DNA of 64,000 bases from Streptoalloteichus hindustanus (GTDB taxonomy: Bacteria; Actinomycetota; Actinomycetes; Mycobacteriales; Pseudonocardiaceae), in contig NZ_FQVN01000001.1 of NCBI RefSeq assembly GCF_900129375.1, positions 248,001 to 312,000 of the forward strand, written 5' to 3'. A program made the position numbers and the translations under genes. The notes below the pieces were generated by a model that had not been told where the DNA came from, did no database searches, and saw nothing but the letters and a program-made list of their open reading frames with translations. Position 1 is the stretch's first letter. The number at the start of each line of letters is the position of its first letter. Below are positions 42,184-50,163 of this stretch, one piece after another.

Positions 42184-42641
42184 TGCGGCTCCGGCTCGTC
42201 GACGCGATCGGGGATGTCGGCGATGGGATCGACGTCGGGGACCCCACGACAGGGGGAGTCGACCAACGCACATGATCACCAGCGGTACGTGAAGTTACCG
42301 GCTATCCCCGGTGGACGCACACGTTCACCACAACGCAGTAATGGTCGTTGACTGTCTGGCGACACGCTGTGACAGCGGTCGCCGTTGCCGAAGAAGGCGA
42401 CCGGTCGGTATTTTTCTGCCGTGCCCGCGCTCGCAGGCGCGCCCCCGGGGGGTGTGCGCCTCGGCGCGTCGCACGTGGCGGGGCGACCGGCGTCGGGATC
42501 GCCTCGCACGACCGGGGTGAGGTGGGGGGCGTGGCCCTCCGACCCGGAGGTCGACGCCACCCCCACCTCCTCCGGCACACCGGGAACACCGACCGGCGCG
42601 GCCGTTGTCGGGTCAGTCGGCCACGCCAGTCGGGGATGTGG
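42184..42641. other. 458-base intergenic region with operator-like repeats
   Basis: Three symmetrical sequences are present: AGCGGTA...TACCGGCT (42281-42303), CGCTGT-G-ACAGCG (42365-42377, perfect 13-bp palindrome) and CGACCGGTCG (42398-42407) followed by an AT-rich GTATTTTT. The first is about 100 bases upstream of the butyrolactone-receptor-like gene and could be its binding site. No protein-coding gene is convincing. Confidence 0.45.
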
Positions 42642-42881
42642 TCACCGTCGAACCGGGGGAACACCCTCCGCGTCCGGCACGAGTCCGAGCATCTCCAACA
42701 ACGCTCGGCAGTCCTCCGCGTCGAGCGCTCCACGCGCGACCGCCATCCGGGCGCGGTGCACCTGTTCGGCTGAGATCCGGGACGGCTCACCCGACCGTTG
42801 CGCCGGCACCGCCGGCCCCGGCCGGGAGACCGACTCTTCCTGTTGCCACAAGAACTTCCGCACGTCCAGCGACCCGCTCAC
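42642..42881 (-). CDS. small conserved hypothetical protein
   Basis: A 79-residue, cytoplasmic protein of unknown function. The C-terminal half (SRISAEQVHRARMAVARGAL, DAEDCRALLEMLGLVPD) is a regular two-helix pattern unlike a random GC-rich frame, which is the main reason to call it a gene. The N-terminus (SLDVRKFLWQQEES) is also helical. It starts with GTG. There is no operon partner within 180 bases. Confidence 0.6.
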   Translation of the reverse strand: MSGSLDVRKFLWQQEESVSRPGPAVPAQRSGEPSRISAEQVHRARMAVARGALDAEDCRALLEMLGLVPDAEGVPPVRR

Positions 42882-43065
42882 GACGCCTCCCCGACTTCGA
42901 CTTCGGGCACAAGCTATCTACCGGCCCGGACCCCCGCAGCCCCCCGCAGAGTGATTCAGTAACGACCCTGCGTAGTCGCACGCGTGGCCCGCGCAGGCCG
43001 TCGGCCGTCCCCTGTGGACGCTGGTCCCACGGGGCGCGCCGGCGACGGAGAACCAACCGGATCCG

Positions 43066-43395
43066 TCAACGCCGTCGCCTACCTACCCAGGGGTCCGGGA
43101 CGTCAAACGACGGTTCGAGCCAGCCCGAGTCCTCCTCGTCGTCCGGGGAGGCCCAGCGGACCAACGGCGGGGGCGGCGCGACGGGAGCGGTGGCGGCGGG
43201 CAACGCGGCGCCGAACCACGTGGGCGGCCCCGAAGGCGCCTCGGGCGGTGGCGGCGGTGGTGGCGGCGGCACGGCGGCCGACTGGCCGCCCGCCCGCACC
43301 CACAGCGGCGGCGTCCGGGGGCGCGGACCCCGCGAGACGGGCGCGTCGGCCGCCCGAACCCGCACCCACCGCCCGTCGTTCCGCCGCCCGTCGCT
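43066..43395 (-). CDS. small proline-rich hypothetical protein
   Basis: A 109-residue protein with an Arg/Trp-containing N-terminus (DGRWVRVRAADAPVSRG), a run of nine prolines in the middle and an acidic-then-basic C-terminus (DDEEDSGWLEPSFDVPDPW). No fold or motif is known to me. It is divergent from the YbaB-WXG locus, and similar Pro-rich small proteins accompany type VII secretion genes, so a link is possible. It may be spurious; codon bias is compatible with a gene. Confidence 0.5.
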   Translation of the reverse strand, partial: SDGRRNDGRWVRVRAADAPVSRGPRPRTPPLWVRAGGQSAAVPPPPPPPPPEAPSGPPTWFGAALPAATAPVAPPPPLVRWASPDDEEDSGWLEPSFDVPDPWVGRRRR

Positions 43396-43504
43396 CATGC
43401 CGGCTGCGACGTGAGGTGCTCGGCACTGGTTCCCCCGATCGGGAACCACCCGTCCGTGGGCTTCGTCGGAGGGCACGCCGATCGGGGGCGAAGGAGGAGG
43501 CGAC

Positions 43505-43834
43505 GTGGCCGAGGGCACCGGACGGAGCTTCGCCGCGCTCAGGGCGAAGGTCGACCAGGTCGACAACGGGCTGTTCGCGCTGCGCGGGGACCTGGCCGAT
43601 CGGGTGGTGACCGCGCGGGACGACGGCGACCTGGTGGAGATCGGGGTGTCGTCGACCGGCGAGGTCGTGGAGGTCGCGGTGAACGCCGCGCTCGTCGGCC
43701 ACGTCGCCCCTGCGGCGCTGGCCGACGCCGTGCTGCGCGCGGCCCGGCGGGCGCAGCAGGAGGCCCGCCGTCTGGTCGCCGACCGCACCACCTACCACCT
43801 GGGCGCCTCGACCACGTCCGGCGACACCGCGTAG
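43505..43834 (+). CDS. YbaB/EbfC-like protein of a WXG100 locus
   Basis: A 109-residue protein with a helix-strand-strand-helix YbaB-like layout (FAALRAKVDQVDNGLFALRG, LVEIGVSSTGEVVEVAVNAAL, PAALADAVLRAARRAQQEA). In Pseudonocardiales such proteins commonly precede WXG100-like genes, as here. Whether it binds DNA or acts as a secretion chaperone is not known. The GTG start has GGAGG upstream (AGGAGGCGAC). Confidence 0.8.
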   Translation: MAEGTGRSFAALRAKVDQVDNGLFALRGDLADRVVTARDDGDLVEIGVSSTGEVVEVAVNAALVGHVAPAALADAVLRAARRAQQEARRLVADRTTYHLGASTTSGDTA

Positions 43835-43888
43835 CGGGCTCGTCGACGCGAGTAGGCCCAAGTAGGAACGACAACCCGGAGGAGGGGT

Positions 43889-44209
43889 ATGTCCGGCTTC
43901 GAGATGAGTCCCGAGCACCTCGGGCGCGCGATCGGCGACATCGACAGCGCGGTCGCGCGCCTGGAGGAGGCCCAGCGAACCCTGGACGGCGCGAAGGGCG
44001 ATCCGAGCGCGTTCGGGGTCTCCGACGAGGGCGCTGCTCTCGGCGGCAAGTGGAACACGGTGGTCGAGGCGCGCCAGCGGGAGGTGGCCGAGGAGATCGC
44101 GGCCCTGCGCGACCTCCAGGTCGGGCTGGACGACGCGCTGCGGGAGTACGAGGCCGCCGAGCGGGAGAACCGCGCCGCGGCCGACGCGGTGTCCGGAGGT
44201 GCGCGATGA
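43889..44209 (+). CDS. WXG100-like type VII secretion-associated protein
   Basis: A 106-residue all-helical protein (MSPEHLGRAIGDIDSAVARL; REVAEEIAALRDLQVGLDDAL) with a KWNTVVEAR turn where WXG100 proteins have W-x-G. It has no signal peptide, as expected for type VII substrates or chaperones. A strong GGAGGAGGGG lies 7 bases before the ATG. It overlaps the next gene by ATGA. Confidence 0.75.
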   Translation: MSGFEMSPEHLGRAIGDIDSAVARLEEAQRTLDGAKGDPSAFGVSDEGAALGGKWNTVVEARQREVAEEIAALRDLQVGLDDALREYEAAERENRAAADAVSGGAR

Positions 44210-44763
44210 GGATCCCCGCGGTCGCCGACGCCGCCCAGGGCGTCGACCACCTGCGCGCGGCGTCCGAGCGGATCAACGGCGCCAACCCGGTCGAGGCGCT
44301 CGAGCTCGTCGACTGCGACCCACCCGCCGTGCGCACGCGAGCGCAGGAGGCGCTCAAGGCCGCCAGGCTTGTCGGAGAGGCCGCGGACATCGCGCACCGG
44401 GCCGTCAGCGGAGCACTGCAGGGCTGGCGGGGCCCGGCCGCCGACGCGTTCGCCCGCGCCGGCGGCGACACGGTGGACAACCTGCGGCAGACCCGGCAGC
44501 GCACGCAGGACACCGGCGAGGCCGGGCTCGGCATCGCCGACCGCCTCGACGAGATCACGCAGGAGACCTCGCGGCGTTCGACGGCGATCGCGCAGGCCGT
44601 CGACGGGGCGTGCGACGTCGTGCTGCGGAGCGACCCGGCCGACCCGAACTTCGTGCCAGCCGCCCAGGCGGTGAACGGCGCCGTGAACGATGTGATCACG
44701 GTGTGCGAGAAGGACGTCACCGAGGTCGGTCACCTCGGCGCGGTGCTGGACGGGCTGGCATAA
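44206..44763 (+). CDS. WXG100-superfamily protein
   Basis: A 185-residue helical protein. LQGWRGPAADAFARAGGDTV supplies the W-x-G turn (WRG) and the following helix typical of ESX-type proteins. The C-terminal half is a further helical hairpin. It probably pairs with the preceding protein as a secreted or chaperone heterodimer. No ESX core components (EccC, EccD) are in the window, so secretion would depend on a system elsewhere. The gene is closed by a strong hairpin. Confidence 0.8.
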   Translation: MRIPAVADAAQGVDHLRAASERINGANPVEALELVDCDPPAVRTRAQEALKAARLVGEAADIAHRAVSGALQGWRGPAADAFARAGGDTVDNLRQTRQRTQDTGEAGLGIADRLDEITQETSRRSTAIAQAVDGACDVVLRSDPADPNFVPAAQAVNGAVNDVITVCEKDVTEVGHLGAVLDGLA

Positions 44764-44780
44764 CGGCGCCACCAGCGGAA

Positions 44781-44814
44781 GAACGGCCCCGACGTGTGCG
44801 CGTCGGGGCCGTTC
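44781..44814 (+). terminator. terminator of the WXG100 locus
   Basis: A perfect 14-bp stem (GAACGGCCCCGACG / CGTCGGGGCCGTTC) with a 6-base loop, followed by TCGTTGT. Confidence 0.8.
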
Positions 44815-45207
44815 TCGTTGTCGCGCAAGGAGTTTCTCAGTTCTCTCTGGTGTCCACAGTGTCCGGCGAGCGGGTCCACAGTGGTGGGAGCGTCGCCGCC
44901 CGCGCCCTCCGTCGATCATTAGCGAGCCGAACGATGCTGCGAGAAGCTGACGACAAGACCGTTTCCGCGAGCAATTTGAACCAACTCTCTCCCCAAGGGC
45001 GGCAGCGCGTGCCACAATCGCCTCGCTGACACACCCCCGGTCAGCACCTGTGGAGATCCCCTCCGGCCCCCGCGTTCCTCCCCCTGGCGCGGGGGCCTCT
45101 CCATGTCCGCCCCGGGGCCGCTCGGGTCGGGCCCGCCGGCCGGACGGGAAAGTGGCGCAGGACACAGGGGGCTGGCGCGCCGCAACCGAACCGTTATCGT
45201 TTCCGCC
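44815..45207. other. intergenic region with two GTCCACAGTG sites
   Basis: GTCCACAGTG occurs at 44852-44861 and 44874-44883, 22 bp apart. TATCGT (45195-45200) ends 7 bases before the next gene's GTG, a leaderless promoter. No gene is recognised in between. Confidence 0.5.
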
Positions 45208-45642
45208 GTGCCTCTAGGACTGACCAAGATCGGCAAAGCCGCCAAGGCCAAGGCCGGACGCCACCACCAGCCGGAGTCCGCGCAGGTCACGGCCGCCGAG
45301 CCGGACCGGGACCTGGACTCCTACCTGGCAGCGCTGGCCCCGGAGTCCGAGGTGGAGACCACCGGCTCCGGGAGCCGTTTCGGCAACGCCCAGGTGTACC
45401 AACTCCGGCTGTCGCTCAAGGCCAACGAGCGGCTGCGCCAGCTCGCCGAGGAGCGGGAGAGCTCGCCGCTCGCGCTGGCCACCGAGTGGATCATGCAGCG
45501 GCTGGAGCAGGAGACCCACGAGCCGCGCGCCGCCTGGAAGACCTACCCCAACCTCCGTCCCGTCGGCGAGCCGCTGCCGGAGGAGACCCCGGCCGGCGAC
45601 GAGGCCGAGTGGGAGACCGCCCGCCACGAGTGGCGGCTCTGA
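45208..45642 (+). CDS. hypothetical protein with ribbon-helix-helix-like region
   Basis: A 144-residue protein, function unknown. Residues about 64-104 (VYQLRLSLKANERLRQLAEE, ALATEWIMQRLEQE) have the strand-helix-helix pattern of ribbon-helix-helix DNA-binding domains. The N-terminus is basic (LTKIGKAAKAKAGRHH) and the C-terminus acidic. The GTG start follows a TATCGT -10 box by 7 bases. It could be a small regulator of the adjacent UdgX gene, which starts 37 bases downstream. Confidence 0.65.
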   Translation: MPLGLTKIGKAAKAKAGRHHQPESAQVTAAEPDRDLDSYLAALAPESEVETTGSGSRFGNAQVYQLRLSLKANERLRQLAEERESSPLALATEWIMQRLEQETHEPRAAWKTYPNLRPVGEPLPEETPAGDEAEWETARHEWRL

Positions 45643-45678
45643 CGCTTGTCGCCGCGGTGACCCGGGTACCCGGAGCCG

Positions 45679-46329
45679 GTGGCGACCCGGGGACACCAGC
45701 GCAGCGCGGCCGACTTCCTGCCTCCTGACGCCGACGACCTCGACCAGCTCCGCGGCGCCGCGGCCGGGTGCCGGGGCTGCGACCTCTACCGCGACGCGAC
45801 CCAGACCGTCTTCGGGGACGGCTCGCCGGACGCCCGCGCGCTGCTCCTGGGCGAGCAGCCCGGCGACCGCGAGGACGTGGCCGGCGAACCGTTCGTCGGA
45901 CCGGCGGGCCGGCTGCTCGACCGGGCGCTCGCCGAGGCCGGCATCTCCCGGGACCAGACCTACCTGACCAACGCGGTCAAGCACTTCAAGTTCGTGCCAC
46001 CGGAGCGCGGGAAGCGGCGGCTGCACAAGCAGCCCAGCGCGGCCGAGGTGGCGGCGTGCAAGCCGTGGCTGGTGGCCGAGCTGCGCGTTGTCCGCCCCGA
46101 GGTCGTCGTGCTCCTCGGGGCGACGGCGGGCAAGGCCCTCTACGGCTCGTCGTTCCGGGTGGGGGACCGCAGGGGCACGGTGTTCGCGTTGCCCGAGATC
46201 GAGGGGATCGAGGGCCTCGCGGTCGCCACGGTCCACCCCTCCTCGGTGCTGCGGGCCGACGACCGGGACGCCGCGTACGCCGCCTTCGTCGCGGATCTCG
46301 CCGTGGTCGCCGAGGTTCTCGCCCACTGA
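45679..46329 (+). CDS. UdgX-type uracil-DNA glycosylase
   Basis: A 216-residue iron-sulfur uracil-DNA glycosylase. GEQPGDREDVAGEPFVGPAG is the family motif I, VKHFKF follows, and KRRLHKQPS contains His116, the UdgX-specific residue that in Mycobacterium smegmatis UdgX traps the abasic sugar covalently. Cluster cysteines Cys31, Cys34 and Cys127 are visible. The C-terminal TVHPSSVLR is motif II. It would tag uracil sites in DNA by forming a suicide cross-link. The GTG start precedes ATRGHQRS without a strong Shine-Dalgarno. Confidence 0.93.
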   Translation: MATRGHQRSAADFLPPDADDLDQLRGAAAGCRGCDLYRDATQTVFGDGSPDARALLLGEQPGDREDVAGEPFVGPAGRLLDRALAEAGISRDQTYLTNAVKHFKFVPPERGKRRLHKQPSAAEVAACKPWLVAELRVVRPEVVVLLGATAGKALYGSSFRVGDRRGTVFALPEIEGIEGLAVATVHPSSVLRADDRDAAYAAFVADLAVVAEVLAH

Positions 46330-46843
46330 TCTCGTCGGCGAGGACCGGTGCGCGACGGCGCCGGCGCGTTCCAGGACGCCGTCTTCTTCCCCCGCACGCC
46401 ATCTCGCGGCGATCCGGCCGGGAAACCCCGACGCCGTGGGAAAGTCGGAGGTCACTCGGCCGGTGTTTTCTCCCGGCTTCCGCTCTTCCGAGTGACCCGC
46501 TGCCACCCGGTTCTGTCGGTCCCGCGTGGGATGTTTGAAGTGGGGGTTCCCCCAAAAACCAAGCCCTGTAGTGCACAGAGGTGGTGCCTGAGTGAGGGGT
46601 GCCGGGCGCGGGGGCGACCGGGCTGGCTCGACCCAACGGGCGCGGACGCCGCCGGGGCTTCGGTCTGGAGAGGATCGACCGGAACCGCCGTCCGGGCCGG
46701 GATGTGGGTGCGCTCGGGGTCGAAGAGCGACGCGGAATCCCTGCCCCAGGCCGTAGTCCGCGCGCCTTCCCCGGCAAGCGCCGCTCGGGACTGTTCCCCT
46801 CGTGTGATCAATTACCTTCAGTGAGCAAGTACCGTCCGGAGCC
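46330..46843. other. 514-base intergenic region with a GGGGGTTCCCCC hairpin
   Basis: No gene is recognised. The hairpin GTGGGGGTTCCCCCAAAAACC sits at about 46540-46560, preceded by GGGATGTTTGAA and followed by AAGCCCTGTAGTGCACAG, less GC-rich than the surroundings. It looks like a regulatory or repeated element, but only one copy is in the window. The promoter for the secreted peptidase is expected near 46800-46840 (ATTACCTTCAGT). Confidence 0.45.
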
Positions 46844-48361
46844 ATGGGTGGCCAGACTCGCGGTGCCGGGTGGCGAACCGTCGCGACGATCACCGCAGGG
46901 CTTCTCGCGCTGAGCGCGTGCACCTCCACCGACACCCCGGAACCGGCCTCCTCCGCGCCCGCCCCCGTCGTGCGGCCCGTGACGTGGACGCCCTGCGGGT
47001 CCGGGGCGGAGTGCGGCTCCGTCGAGGTCCCGTTGGACCACGGACAACCGCACGGCGGCAAGGCGCGCGTCGCGCTGGCCCGGCGTCGCGCGGCCGATCC
47101 CGGACAACGCCGGGGCGTCCTGCTGGTGGCGCCGGGCGGCCCCGGGGAGTCCGGCGCGCAGATGGTGGCGATGGAGCCGGACCGGTTCACCCCCGCCCTG
47201 CGGCAGCACTTCGACCTGGTCGGCATCGACCCCAGGGGCGTCGCCGCCTCGACCGCCGTGCGCTGCCCCCGGGCGGAGCCGACCGACGTGGCGCCCGAGG
47301 ACGCCGAGGAGTTCGAGCGCATCCGCTCGGCCGGCGAGCGGTTCGCGAAGGGGTGCGCGGAGCGGACCGGCGAGCTGGTGCGCCACCTGGACAGCCGGAC
47401 GTCCGCGCGGGACGTCGAGCTGGTCCGCCGGGCGCTGGGCGAGGAGCAGGTGAGCCTGTACGGCTCCTCCTACGGGACGCTGCTCGCCGCCAGCTACGCC
47501 GAGCTGGAGCCGCGCCGCGTGCGCGCGATGGTGCTCGACGGCGTGGTGGACCGGGCGACGCCGCTGGACACCGCCGTCGCCAGGGAGGCCGCCGTGCTCG
47601 ACGAGGTCTTCCGGGACTTCACCGTGTGGTGCGGCCGCACCGCCGAGTGCGCCCTGCACGGCAGGGACGTGGGCGCGCTGTGGGACGACCTGGTCGCCAG
47701 GGCGAAGCGGGCGCCGATCCCGACCTCGACCGGCCAGGGGGCCGACGACGAGGCGTTGCTGACGGCCGCGTACCGCCTGCTGTACTCGTCCAGGAACTGG
47801 CCGGCGCTGGCCGAGTCGGTCAAGCTCGCCGTCGAGGGGGACGCGGGGGCGTTCGTCGACCCGGCGGAGAGCCCGTCGGCCACCGCGTCGGCCGCCCCGA
47901 CCTCCGTGGTCCACCCGGCGCCGGACCCGGAGTACGACCAGGACGGGCTGCACGCGGCCGTGGTGTGCGCCGACCGCCCGCCGCCCTTCCGAGAGCGGGA
48001 CCGCATCGACGAGCTGGCCAGGAGGGTGGCCGGGGAGGCGCCCCGGTTCGGCGCGCACGTGGTGTGGAGCCAGTTCCGCACCTGCCTGGGCTGGCCCGAC
48101 CCCGGCGACCGGGCGAGCGGTCCGCTGCGCGCGCCCGGGCTGCCGCCCGCGCTCGTGCTGGGCTCGAACGGCGACGTCGCGACGCCGCTGCTGGGCGCGA
48201 AGGCCGTGGCCGAGCAACTGCCCGGCAGCGCGGTGCTGGTGCTCGACGCGGACGAGCACGGCACCTACGGCGGGTTGTCGACCTGTGTGGACACGGCGGT
48301 GGAGCGCTACCTCGTCGACGGGGCGTTGCCGCCGTCCGGAACCACGTGCGCGGTGTCCTGA
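46844..48361 (+). CDS. secreted alpha/beta-hydrolase, tripeptidyl aminopeptidase-like lipoprotein
   Basis: A 505-residue exported enzyme. The signal peptide ends in lipobox ALSAC (Cys26). The domain shows LLVAPGGPGESGA (oxyanion hole), FDLVGIDPRGVAAS, the nucleophile in LYGSSYGTLLAA, the acid in LGSNGDVATP and the His in DEHGTYGG. A TAP-like C-terminal region (LPPALVLGSNGD onwards) marks the SlpD/SlpE/TAP family of mycelium-associated aminopeptidases. It probably removes N-terminal peptides outside the membrane. ATG is preceded by CCGGAG. Length is normal. Confidence 0.92.
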   Translation: MGGQTRGAGWRTVATITAGLLALSACTSTDTPEPASSAPAPVVRPVTWTPCGSGAECGSVEVPLDHGQPHGGKARVALARRRAADPGQRRGVLLVAPGGPGESGAQMVAMEPDRFTPALRQHFDLVGIDPRGVAASTAVRCPRAEPTDVAPEDAEEFERIRSAGERFAKGCAERTGELVRHLDSRTSARDVELVRRALGEEQVSLYGSSYGTLLAASYAELEPRRVRAMVLDGVVDRATPLDTAVAREAAVLDEVFRDFTVWCGRTAECALHGRDVGALWDDLVARAKRAPIPTSTGQGADDEALLTAAYRLLYSSRNWPALAESVKLAVEGDAGAFVDPAESPSATASAAPTSVVHPAPDPEYDQDGLHAAVVCADRPPPFRERDRIDELARRVAGEAPRFGAHVVWSQFRTCLGWPDPGDRASGPLRAPGLPPALVLGSNGDVATPLLGAKAVAEQLPGSAVLVLDADEHGTYGGLSTCVDTAVERYLVDGALPPSGTTCAVS

Positions 48362-48436
48362 CGGCGCTGGGGTTCTCGCGAGCGCCGGCGTGGCCGCTCG
48401 ACCTCGGGTCGCGCCGTTCGCAGGCGGTCGGGCCCG

Positions 48437-48471
48437 GCTCGTGGTCCCCCTTTCTGGCGGGGACCACGAGC
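48437..48471. terminator. bidirectional terminator between convergent genes
   Basis: A perfect 13-bp stem (GCTCGTGGTCCCC / GGGGACCACGAGC) with a T-containing loop, between the peptidase and the minus-strand SDR. Confidence 0.75.
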
Positions 48472-48504
48472 CCGTGCCGGCGAAGCCGCCTCCGGACGAC
48501 AGAA

Positions 48505-48521
48505 ATGTCCACTGTGGACAT
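48505..48521. promoter_or_regulatory. 17-bp palindrome ATGTCCACTGTGGACAT
   Basis: A perfect palindrome around a central T. Its core GTCCAC(T)GTGGAC is the motif also seen twice inside the CHAT gene. It lies in a convergent intergenic region, so classic promoter repression is unlikely. Confidence 0.55.
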
Positions 48522-48611
48522 ATCAGGGCCGGACCAACGACAGCGCAAGGAGATCCGAGCGCTGCCGGCATGACGACACCGACGGCCTCCCCACGCCCCG
48601 CTGGATCGGGA

Positions 48612-49430
48612 TCAGGCGCGCAGTCCGGCCAACAGCGCGTTGACCCGCCCCTCGACGTGCGCCACCGTCTCGGGATGGGTCAGCACGTGCAGCCGGCCCT
48701 CGGCCACGGCGACGAGGATGGTCTCGGCGGCCTGCTCGGGCTCGATCGCCAACCGCATCTGCTCGGCGAAGACCGCGTTCAACCCTTCGACCAGCCACGC
48801 CGGCTGCTCCGGCCGTTCCGCCAGGCCCGCCGGCCGGTTCCGGTCGGCCTCCAGGATGCGGGTGCGCACCATGCCCGGGCAGGCCACGGTGACGCCCACC
48901 CCCGGCGCGAGGTGCCCCAGCTCGGCGCTCAGCGTCTCGGACAACGTCACGACCGCGTGCTTGGTCGCGTTGTACGGCGCCATGAACGGCGGGCTGGTGA
49001 GCCCGGACAGCGAGGCGATGTTCACCACGTGCCCCCGGCGCGCCTCCACCATGTGCGGGACGAAGGCGCGAATGCCGTTGACGACCCCGCCGACGTTGAC
49101 CGACCAGACCCAGTTCCAGTCGTCGACCGGGATCGTCCACGCCGGACCGCCGCCCCCGCCCACCCCCGCGTTGTTGACGAGCAGGTCGACCCGGCCGAAC
49201 CGGTCCAGCGCCGTGGCGGCGAGCCGGTCCACCTGGGCGGGATCGGCGACGTCGGTGACCACCGGAAGCGTCCGGTCCCCCAGGGCCGCGGCGGTCTCCG
49301 CCAGCGGCCGCTCCTCCACGTCGGCCAACACCACGCGCAGCCCGCGCGCGACCAGAGCCGCGGCCAACGCCCTCCCGATCCCGCTGGCCGCGCCGGTGAC
49401 GACCGCGACCTGCCCTTCCTCGAACCTCAT
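48612..49430 (-). CDS. short-chain dehydrogenase/reductase
   Basis: A 272-residue SDR. It has VTGAASGIGRAL, an ADVEER acid after strand 2 suggesting NAD(H), NNAGVGG, NIASLSG with the catalytic Ser, and YNATKHAVVTL with Tyr-x3-Lys. The C-terminal extension contains a helical lid. It is translated with a 4-base overlap from the MarR gene, and the two probably form an inducible operon. The substrate is unknown. Confidence 0.9.
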   Translation of the reverse strand: MRFEEGQVAVVTGAASGIGRALAAALVARGLRVVLADVEERPLAETAAALGDRTLPVVTDVADPAQVDRLAATALDRFGRVDLLVNNAGVGGGGGPAWTIPVDDWNWVWSVNVGGVVNGIRAFVPHMVEARRGHVVNIASLSGLTSPPFMAPYNATKHAVVTLSETLSAELGHLAPGVGVTVACPGMVRTRILEADRNRPAGLAERPEQPAWLVEGLNAVFAEQMRLAIEPEQAAETILVAVAEGRLHVLTHPETVAHVEGRVNALLAGLRA

Positions 49431-49870
49431 CCGCTCCTCCTCTCCGCCGCCGAGCGCGTCCGCTGGAGCGCCGCGGCGAACGCCGTCAGCTCGCCCTCGT
49501 CCCAGTCGTCGCCCACCACCTCGTCCGCGAGGTGCCGCGCCCGCTTCCGCGCCTCGGCCAGCAACTGCTCGCCCCGCGGCGTCAGCACGGCCGGCCCCAG
49601 CCGCGCGTCCCGCTCGTCGCGCTCCCGGGTGACCAGGCCGAGCCGCTCCAGCGGAACCAGCGCCCTGGTGACCCCGGACGGGGTGAGCCCGACCTGCTCG
49701 GCCAGCTCGACCCGCCGGATGCGCGGGGACTCGCCCAGCCGGAGCAGGATCACGAAGTCGGTCAGGCCCAGCCCCAACACGGCGAGATCCGCGTCGAACC
49801 GGCGCACCACCGCGTTCCGCGCCGACAGCAGGCGCAACAACAGGGTGAGGTGGTCCTCCCGCTCGCCCAT
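49427..49870 (-). CDS. MarR-family transcriptional regulator
   Basis: A 147-residue MarR protein. The winged helix includes LGLTDFVILLRLGESPRIRR, AEQVGLTPSGVTRALVPLER and the wing RDERDARLGPAVLT. ATG at 49870 is preceded by GGAGGG; an earlier frame start (TTG) is less likely. It overlaps the SDR gene by ATGA. A 13-bp palindrome 27 bases upstream is its probable operator. Confidence 0.93.
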   Translation of the reverse strand: MGEREDHLTLLLRLLSARNAVVRRFDADLAVLGLGLTDFVILLRLGESPRIRRVELAEQVGLTPSGVTRALVPLERLGLVTRERDERDARLGPAVLTPRGEQLLAEARKRARHLADEVVGDDWDEGELTAFAAALQRTRSAAERRSG

Positions 49871-49897
49871 GCCCGCCCTCCCTCCCAAATAGGTGAC

Positions 49898-49910
49898 TAC
49901 TCAAAGAGTA
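49898..49910. promoter_or_regulatory. putative MarR operator
   Basis: TACTC-AAA-GAGTA is a perfect palindrome in an AT-rich island just upstream of the MarR-SDR operon. Confidence 0.65.
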
Positions 49911-50163
49911 CGCACGCGAATCGGGACGGCAACGTCTTTTCCCAGGAGCGCCGGAGCGGCCGGCGGAGACGACCCGGCGGATATCAACTTCGGGAGTTCG
50001 GGCCGGAGCCCCGCCCAGGCCCAGGCCTCGGACCCGCGAGCGTTTGCCCGCGCCGACGGCCGGCGCGAGGATGGCGCGTGAGCCAGGCCACAGCGGAGGG
50101 CGCCGGCCGGCGGCTCGCGGCGCACGGCGACGGCGGGCCGGACCACCTCGGAAGGGGGTCGCG

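Noticed and set aside
42276-42578. A 100-codon minus-strand frame in the gap after the receptor gene
   Set aside because: It has mixed low-complexity sequence without a start signal and overlaps palindromic operator-like sequences; the support is too weak to call a gene.
45214-47322. Long minus-strand frame across the ribbon-helix-helix and UdgX genes
   Set aside because: Both genes on the plus strand have specific motifs and start signals; the opposite frame has none.
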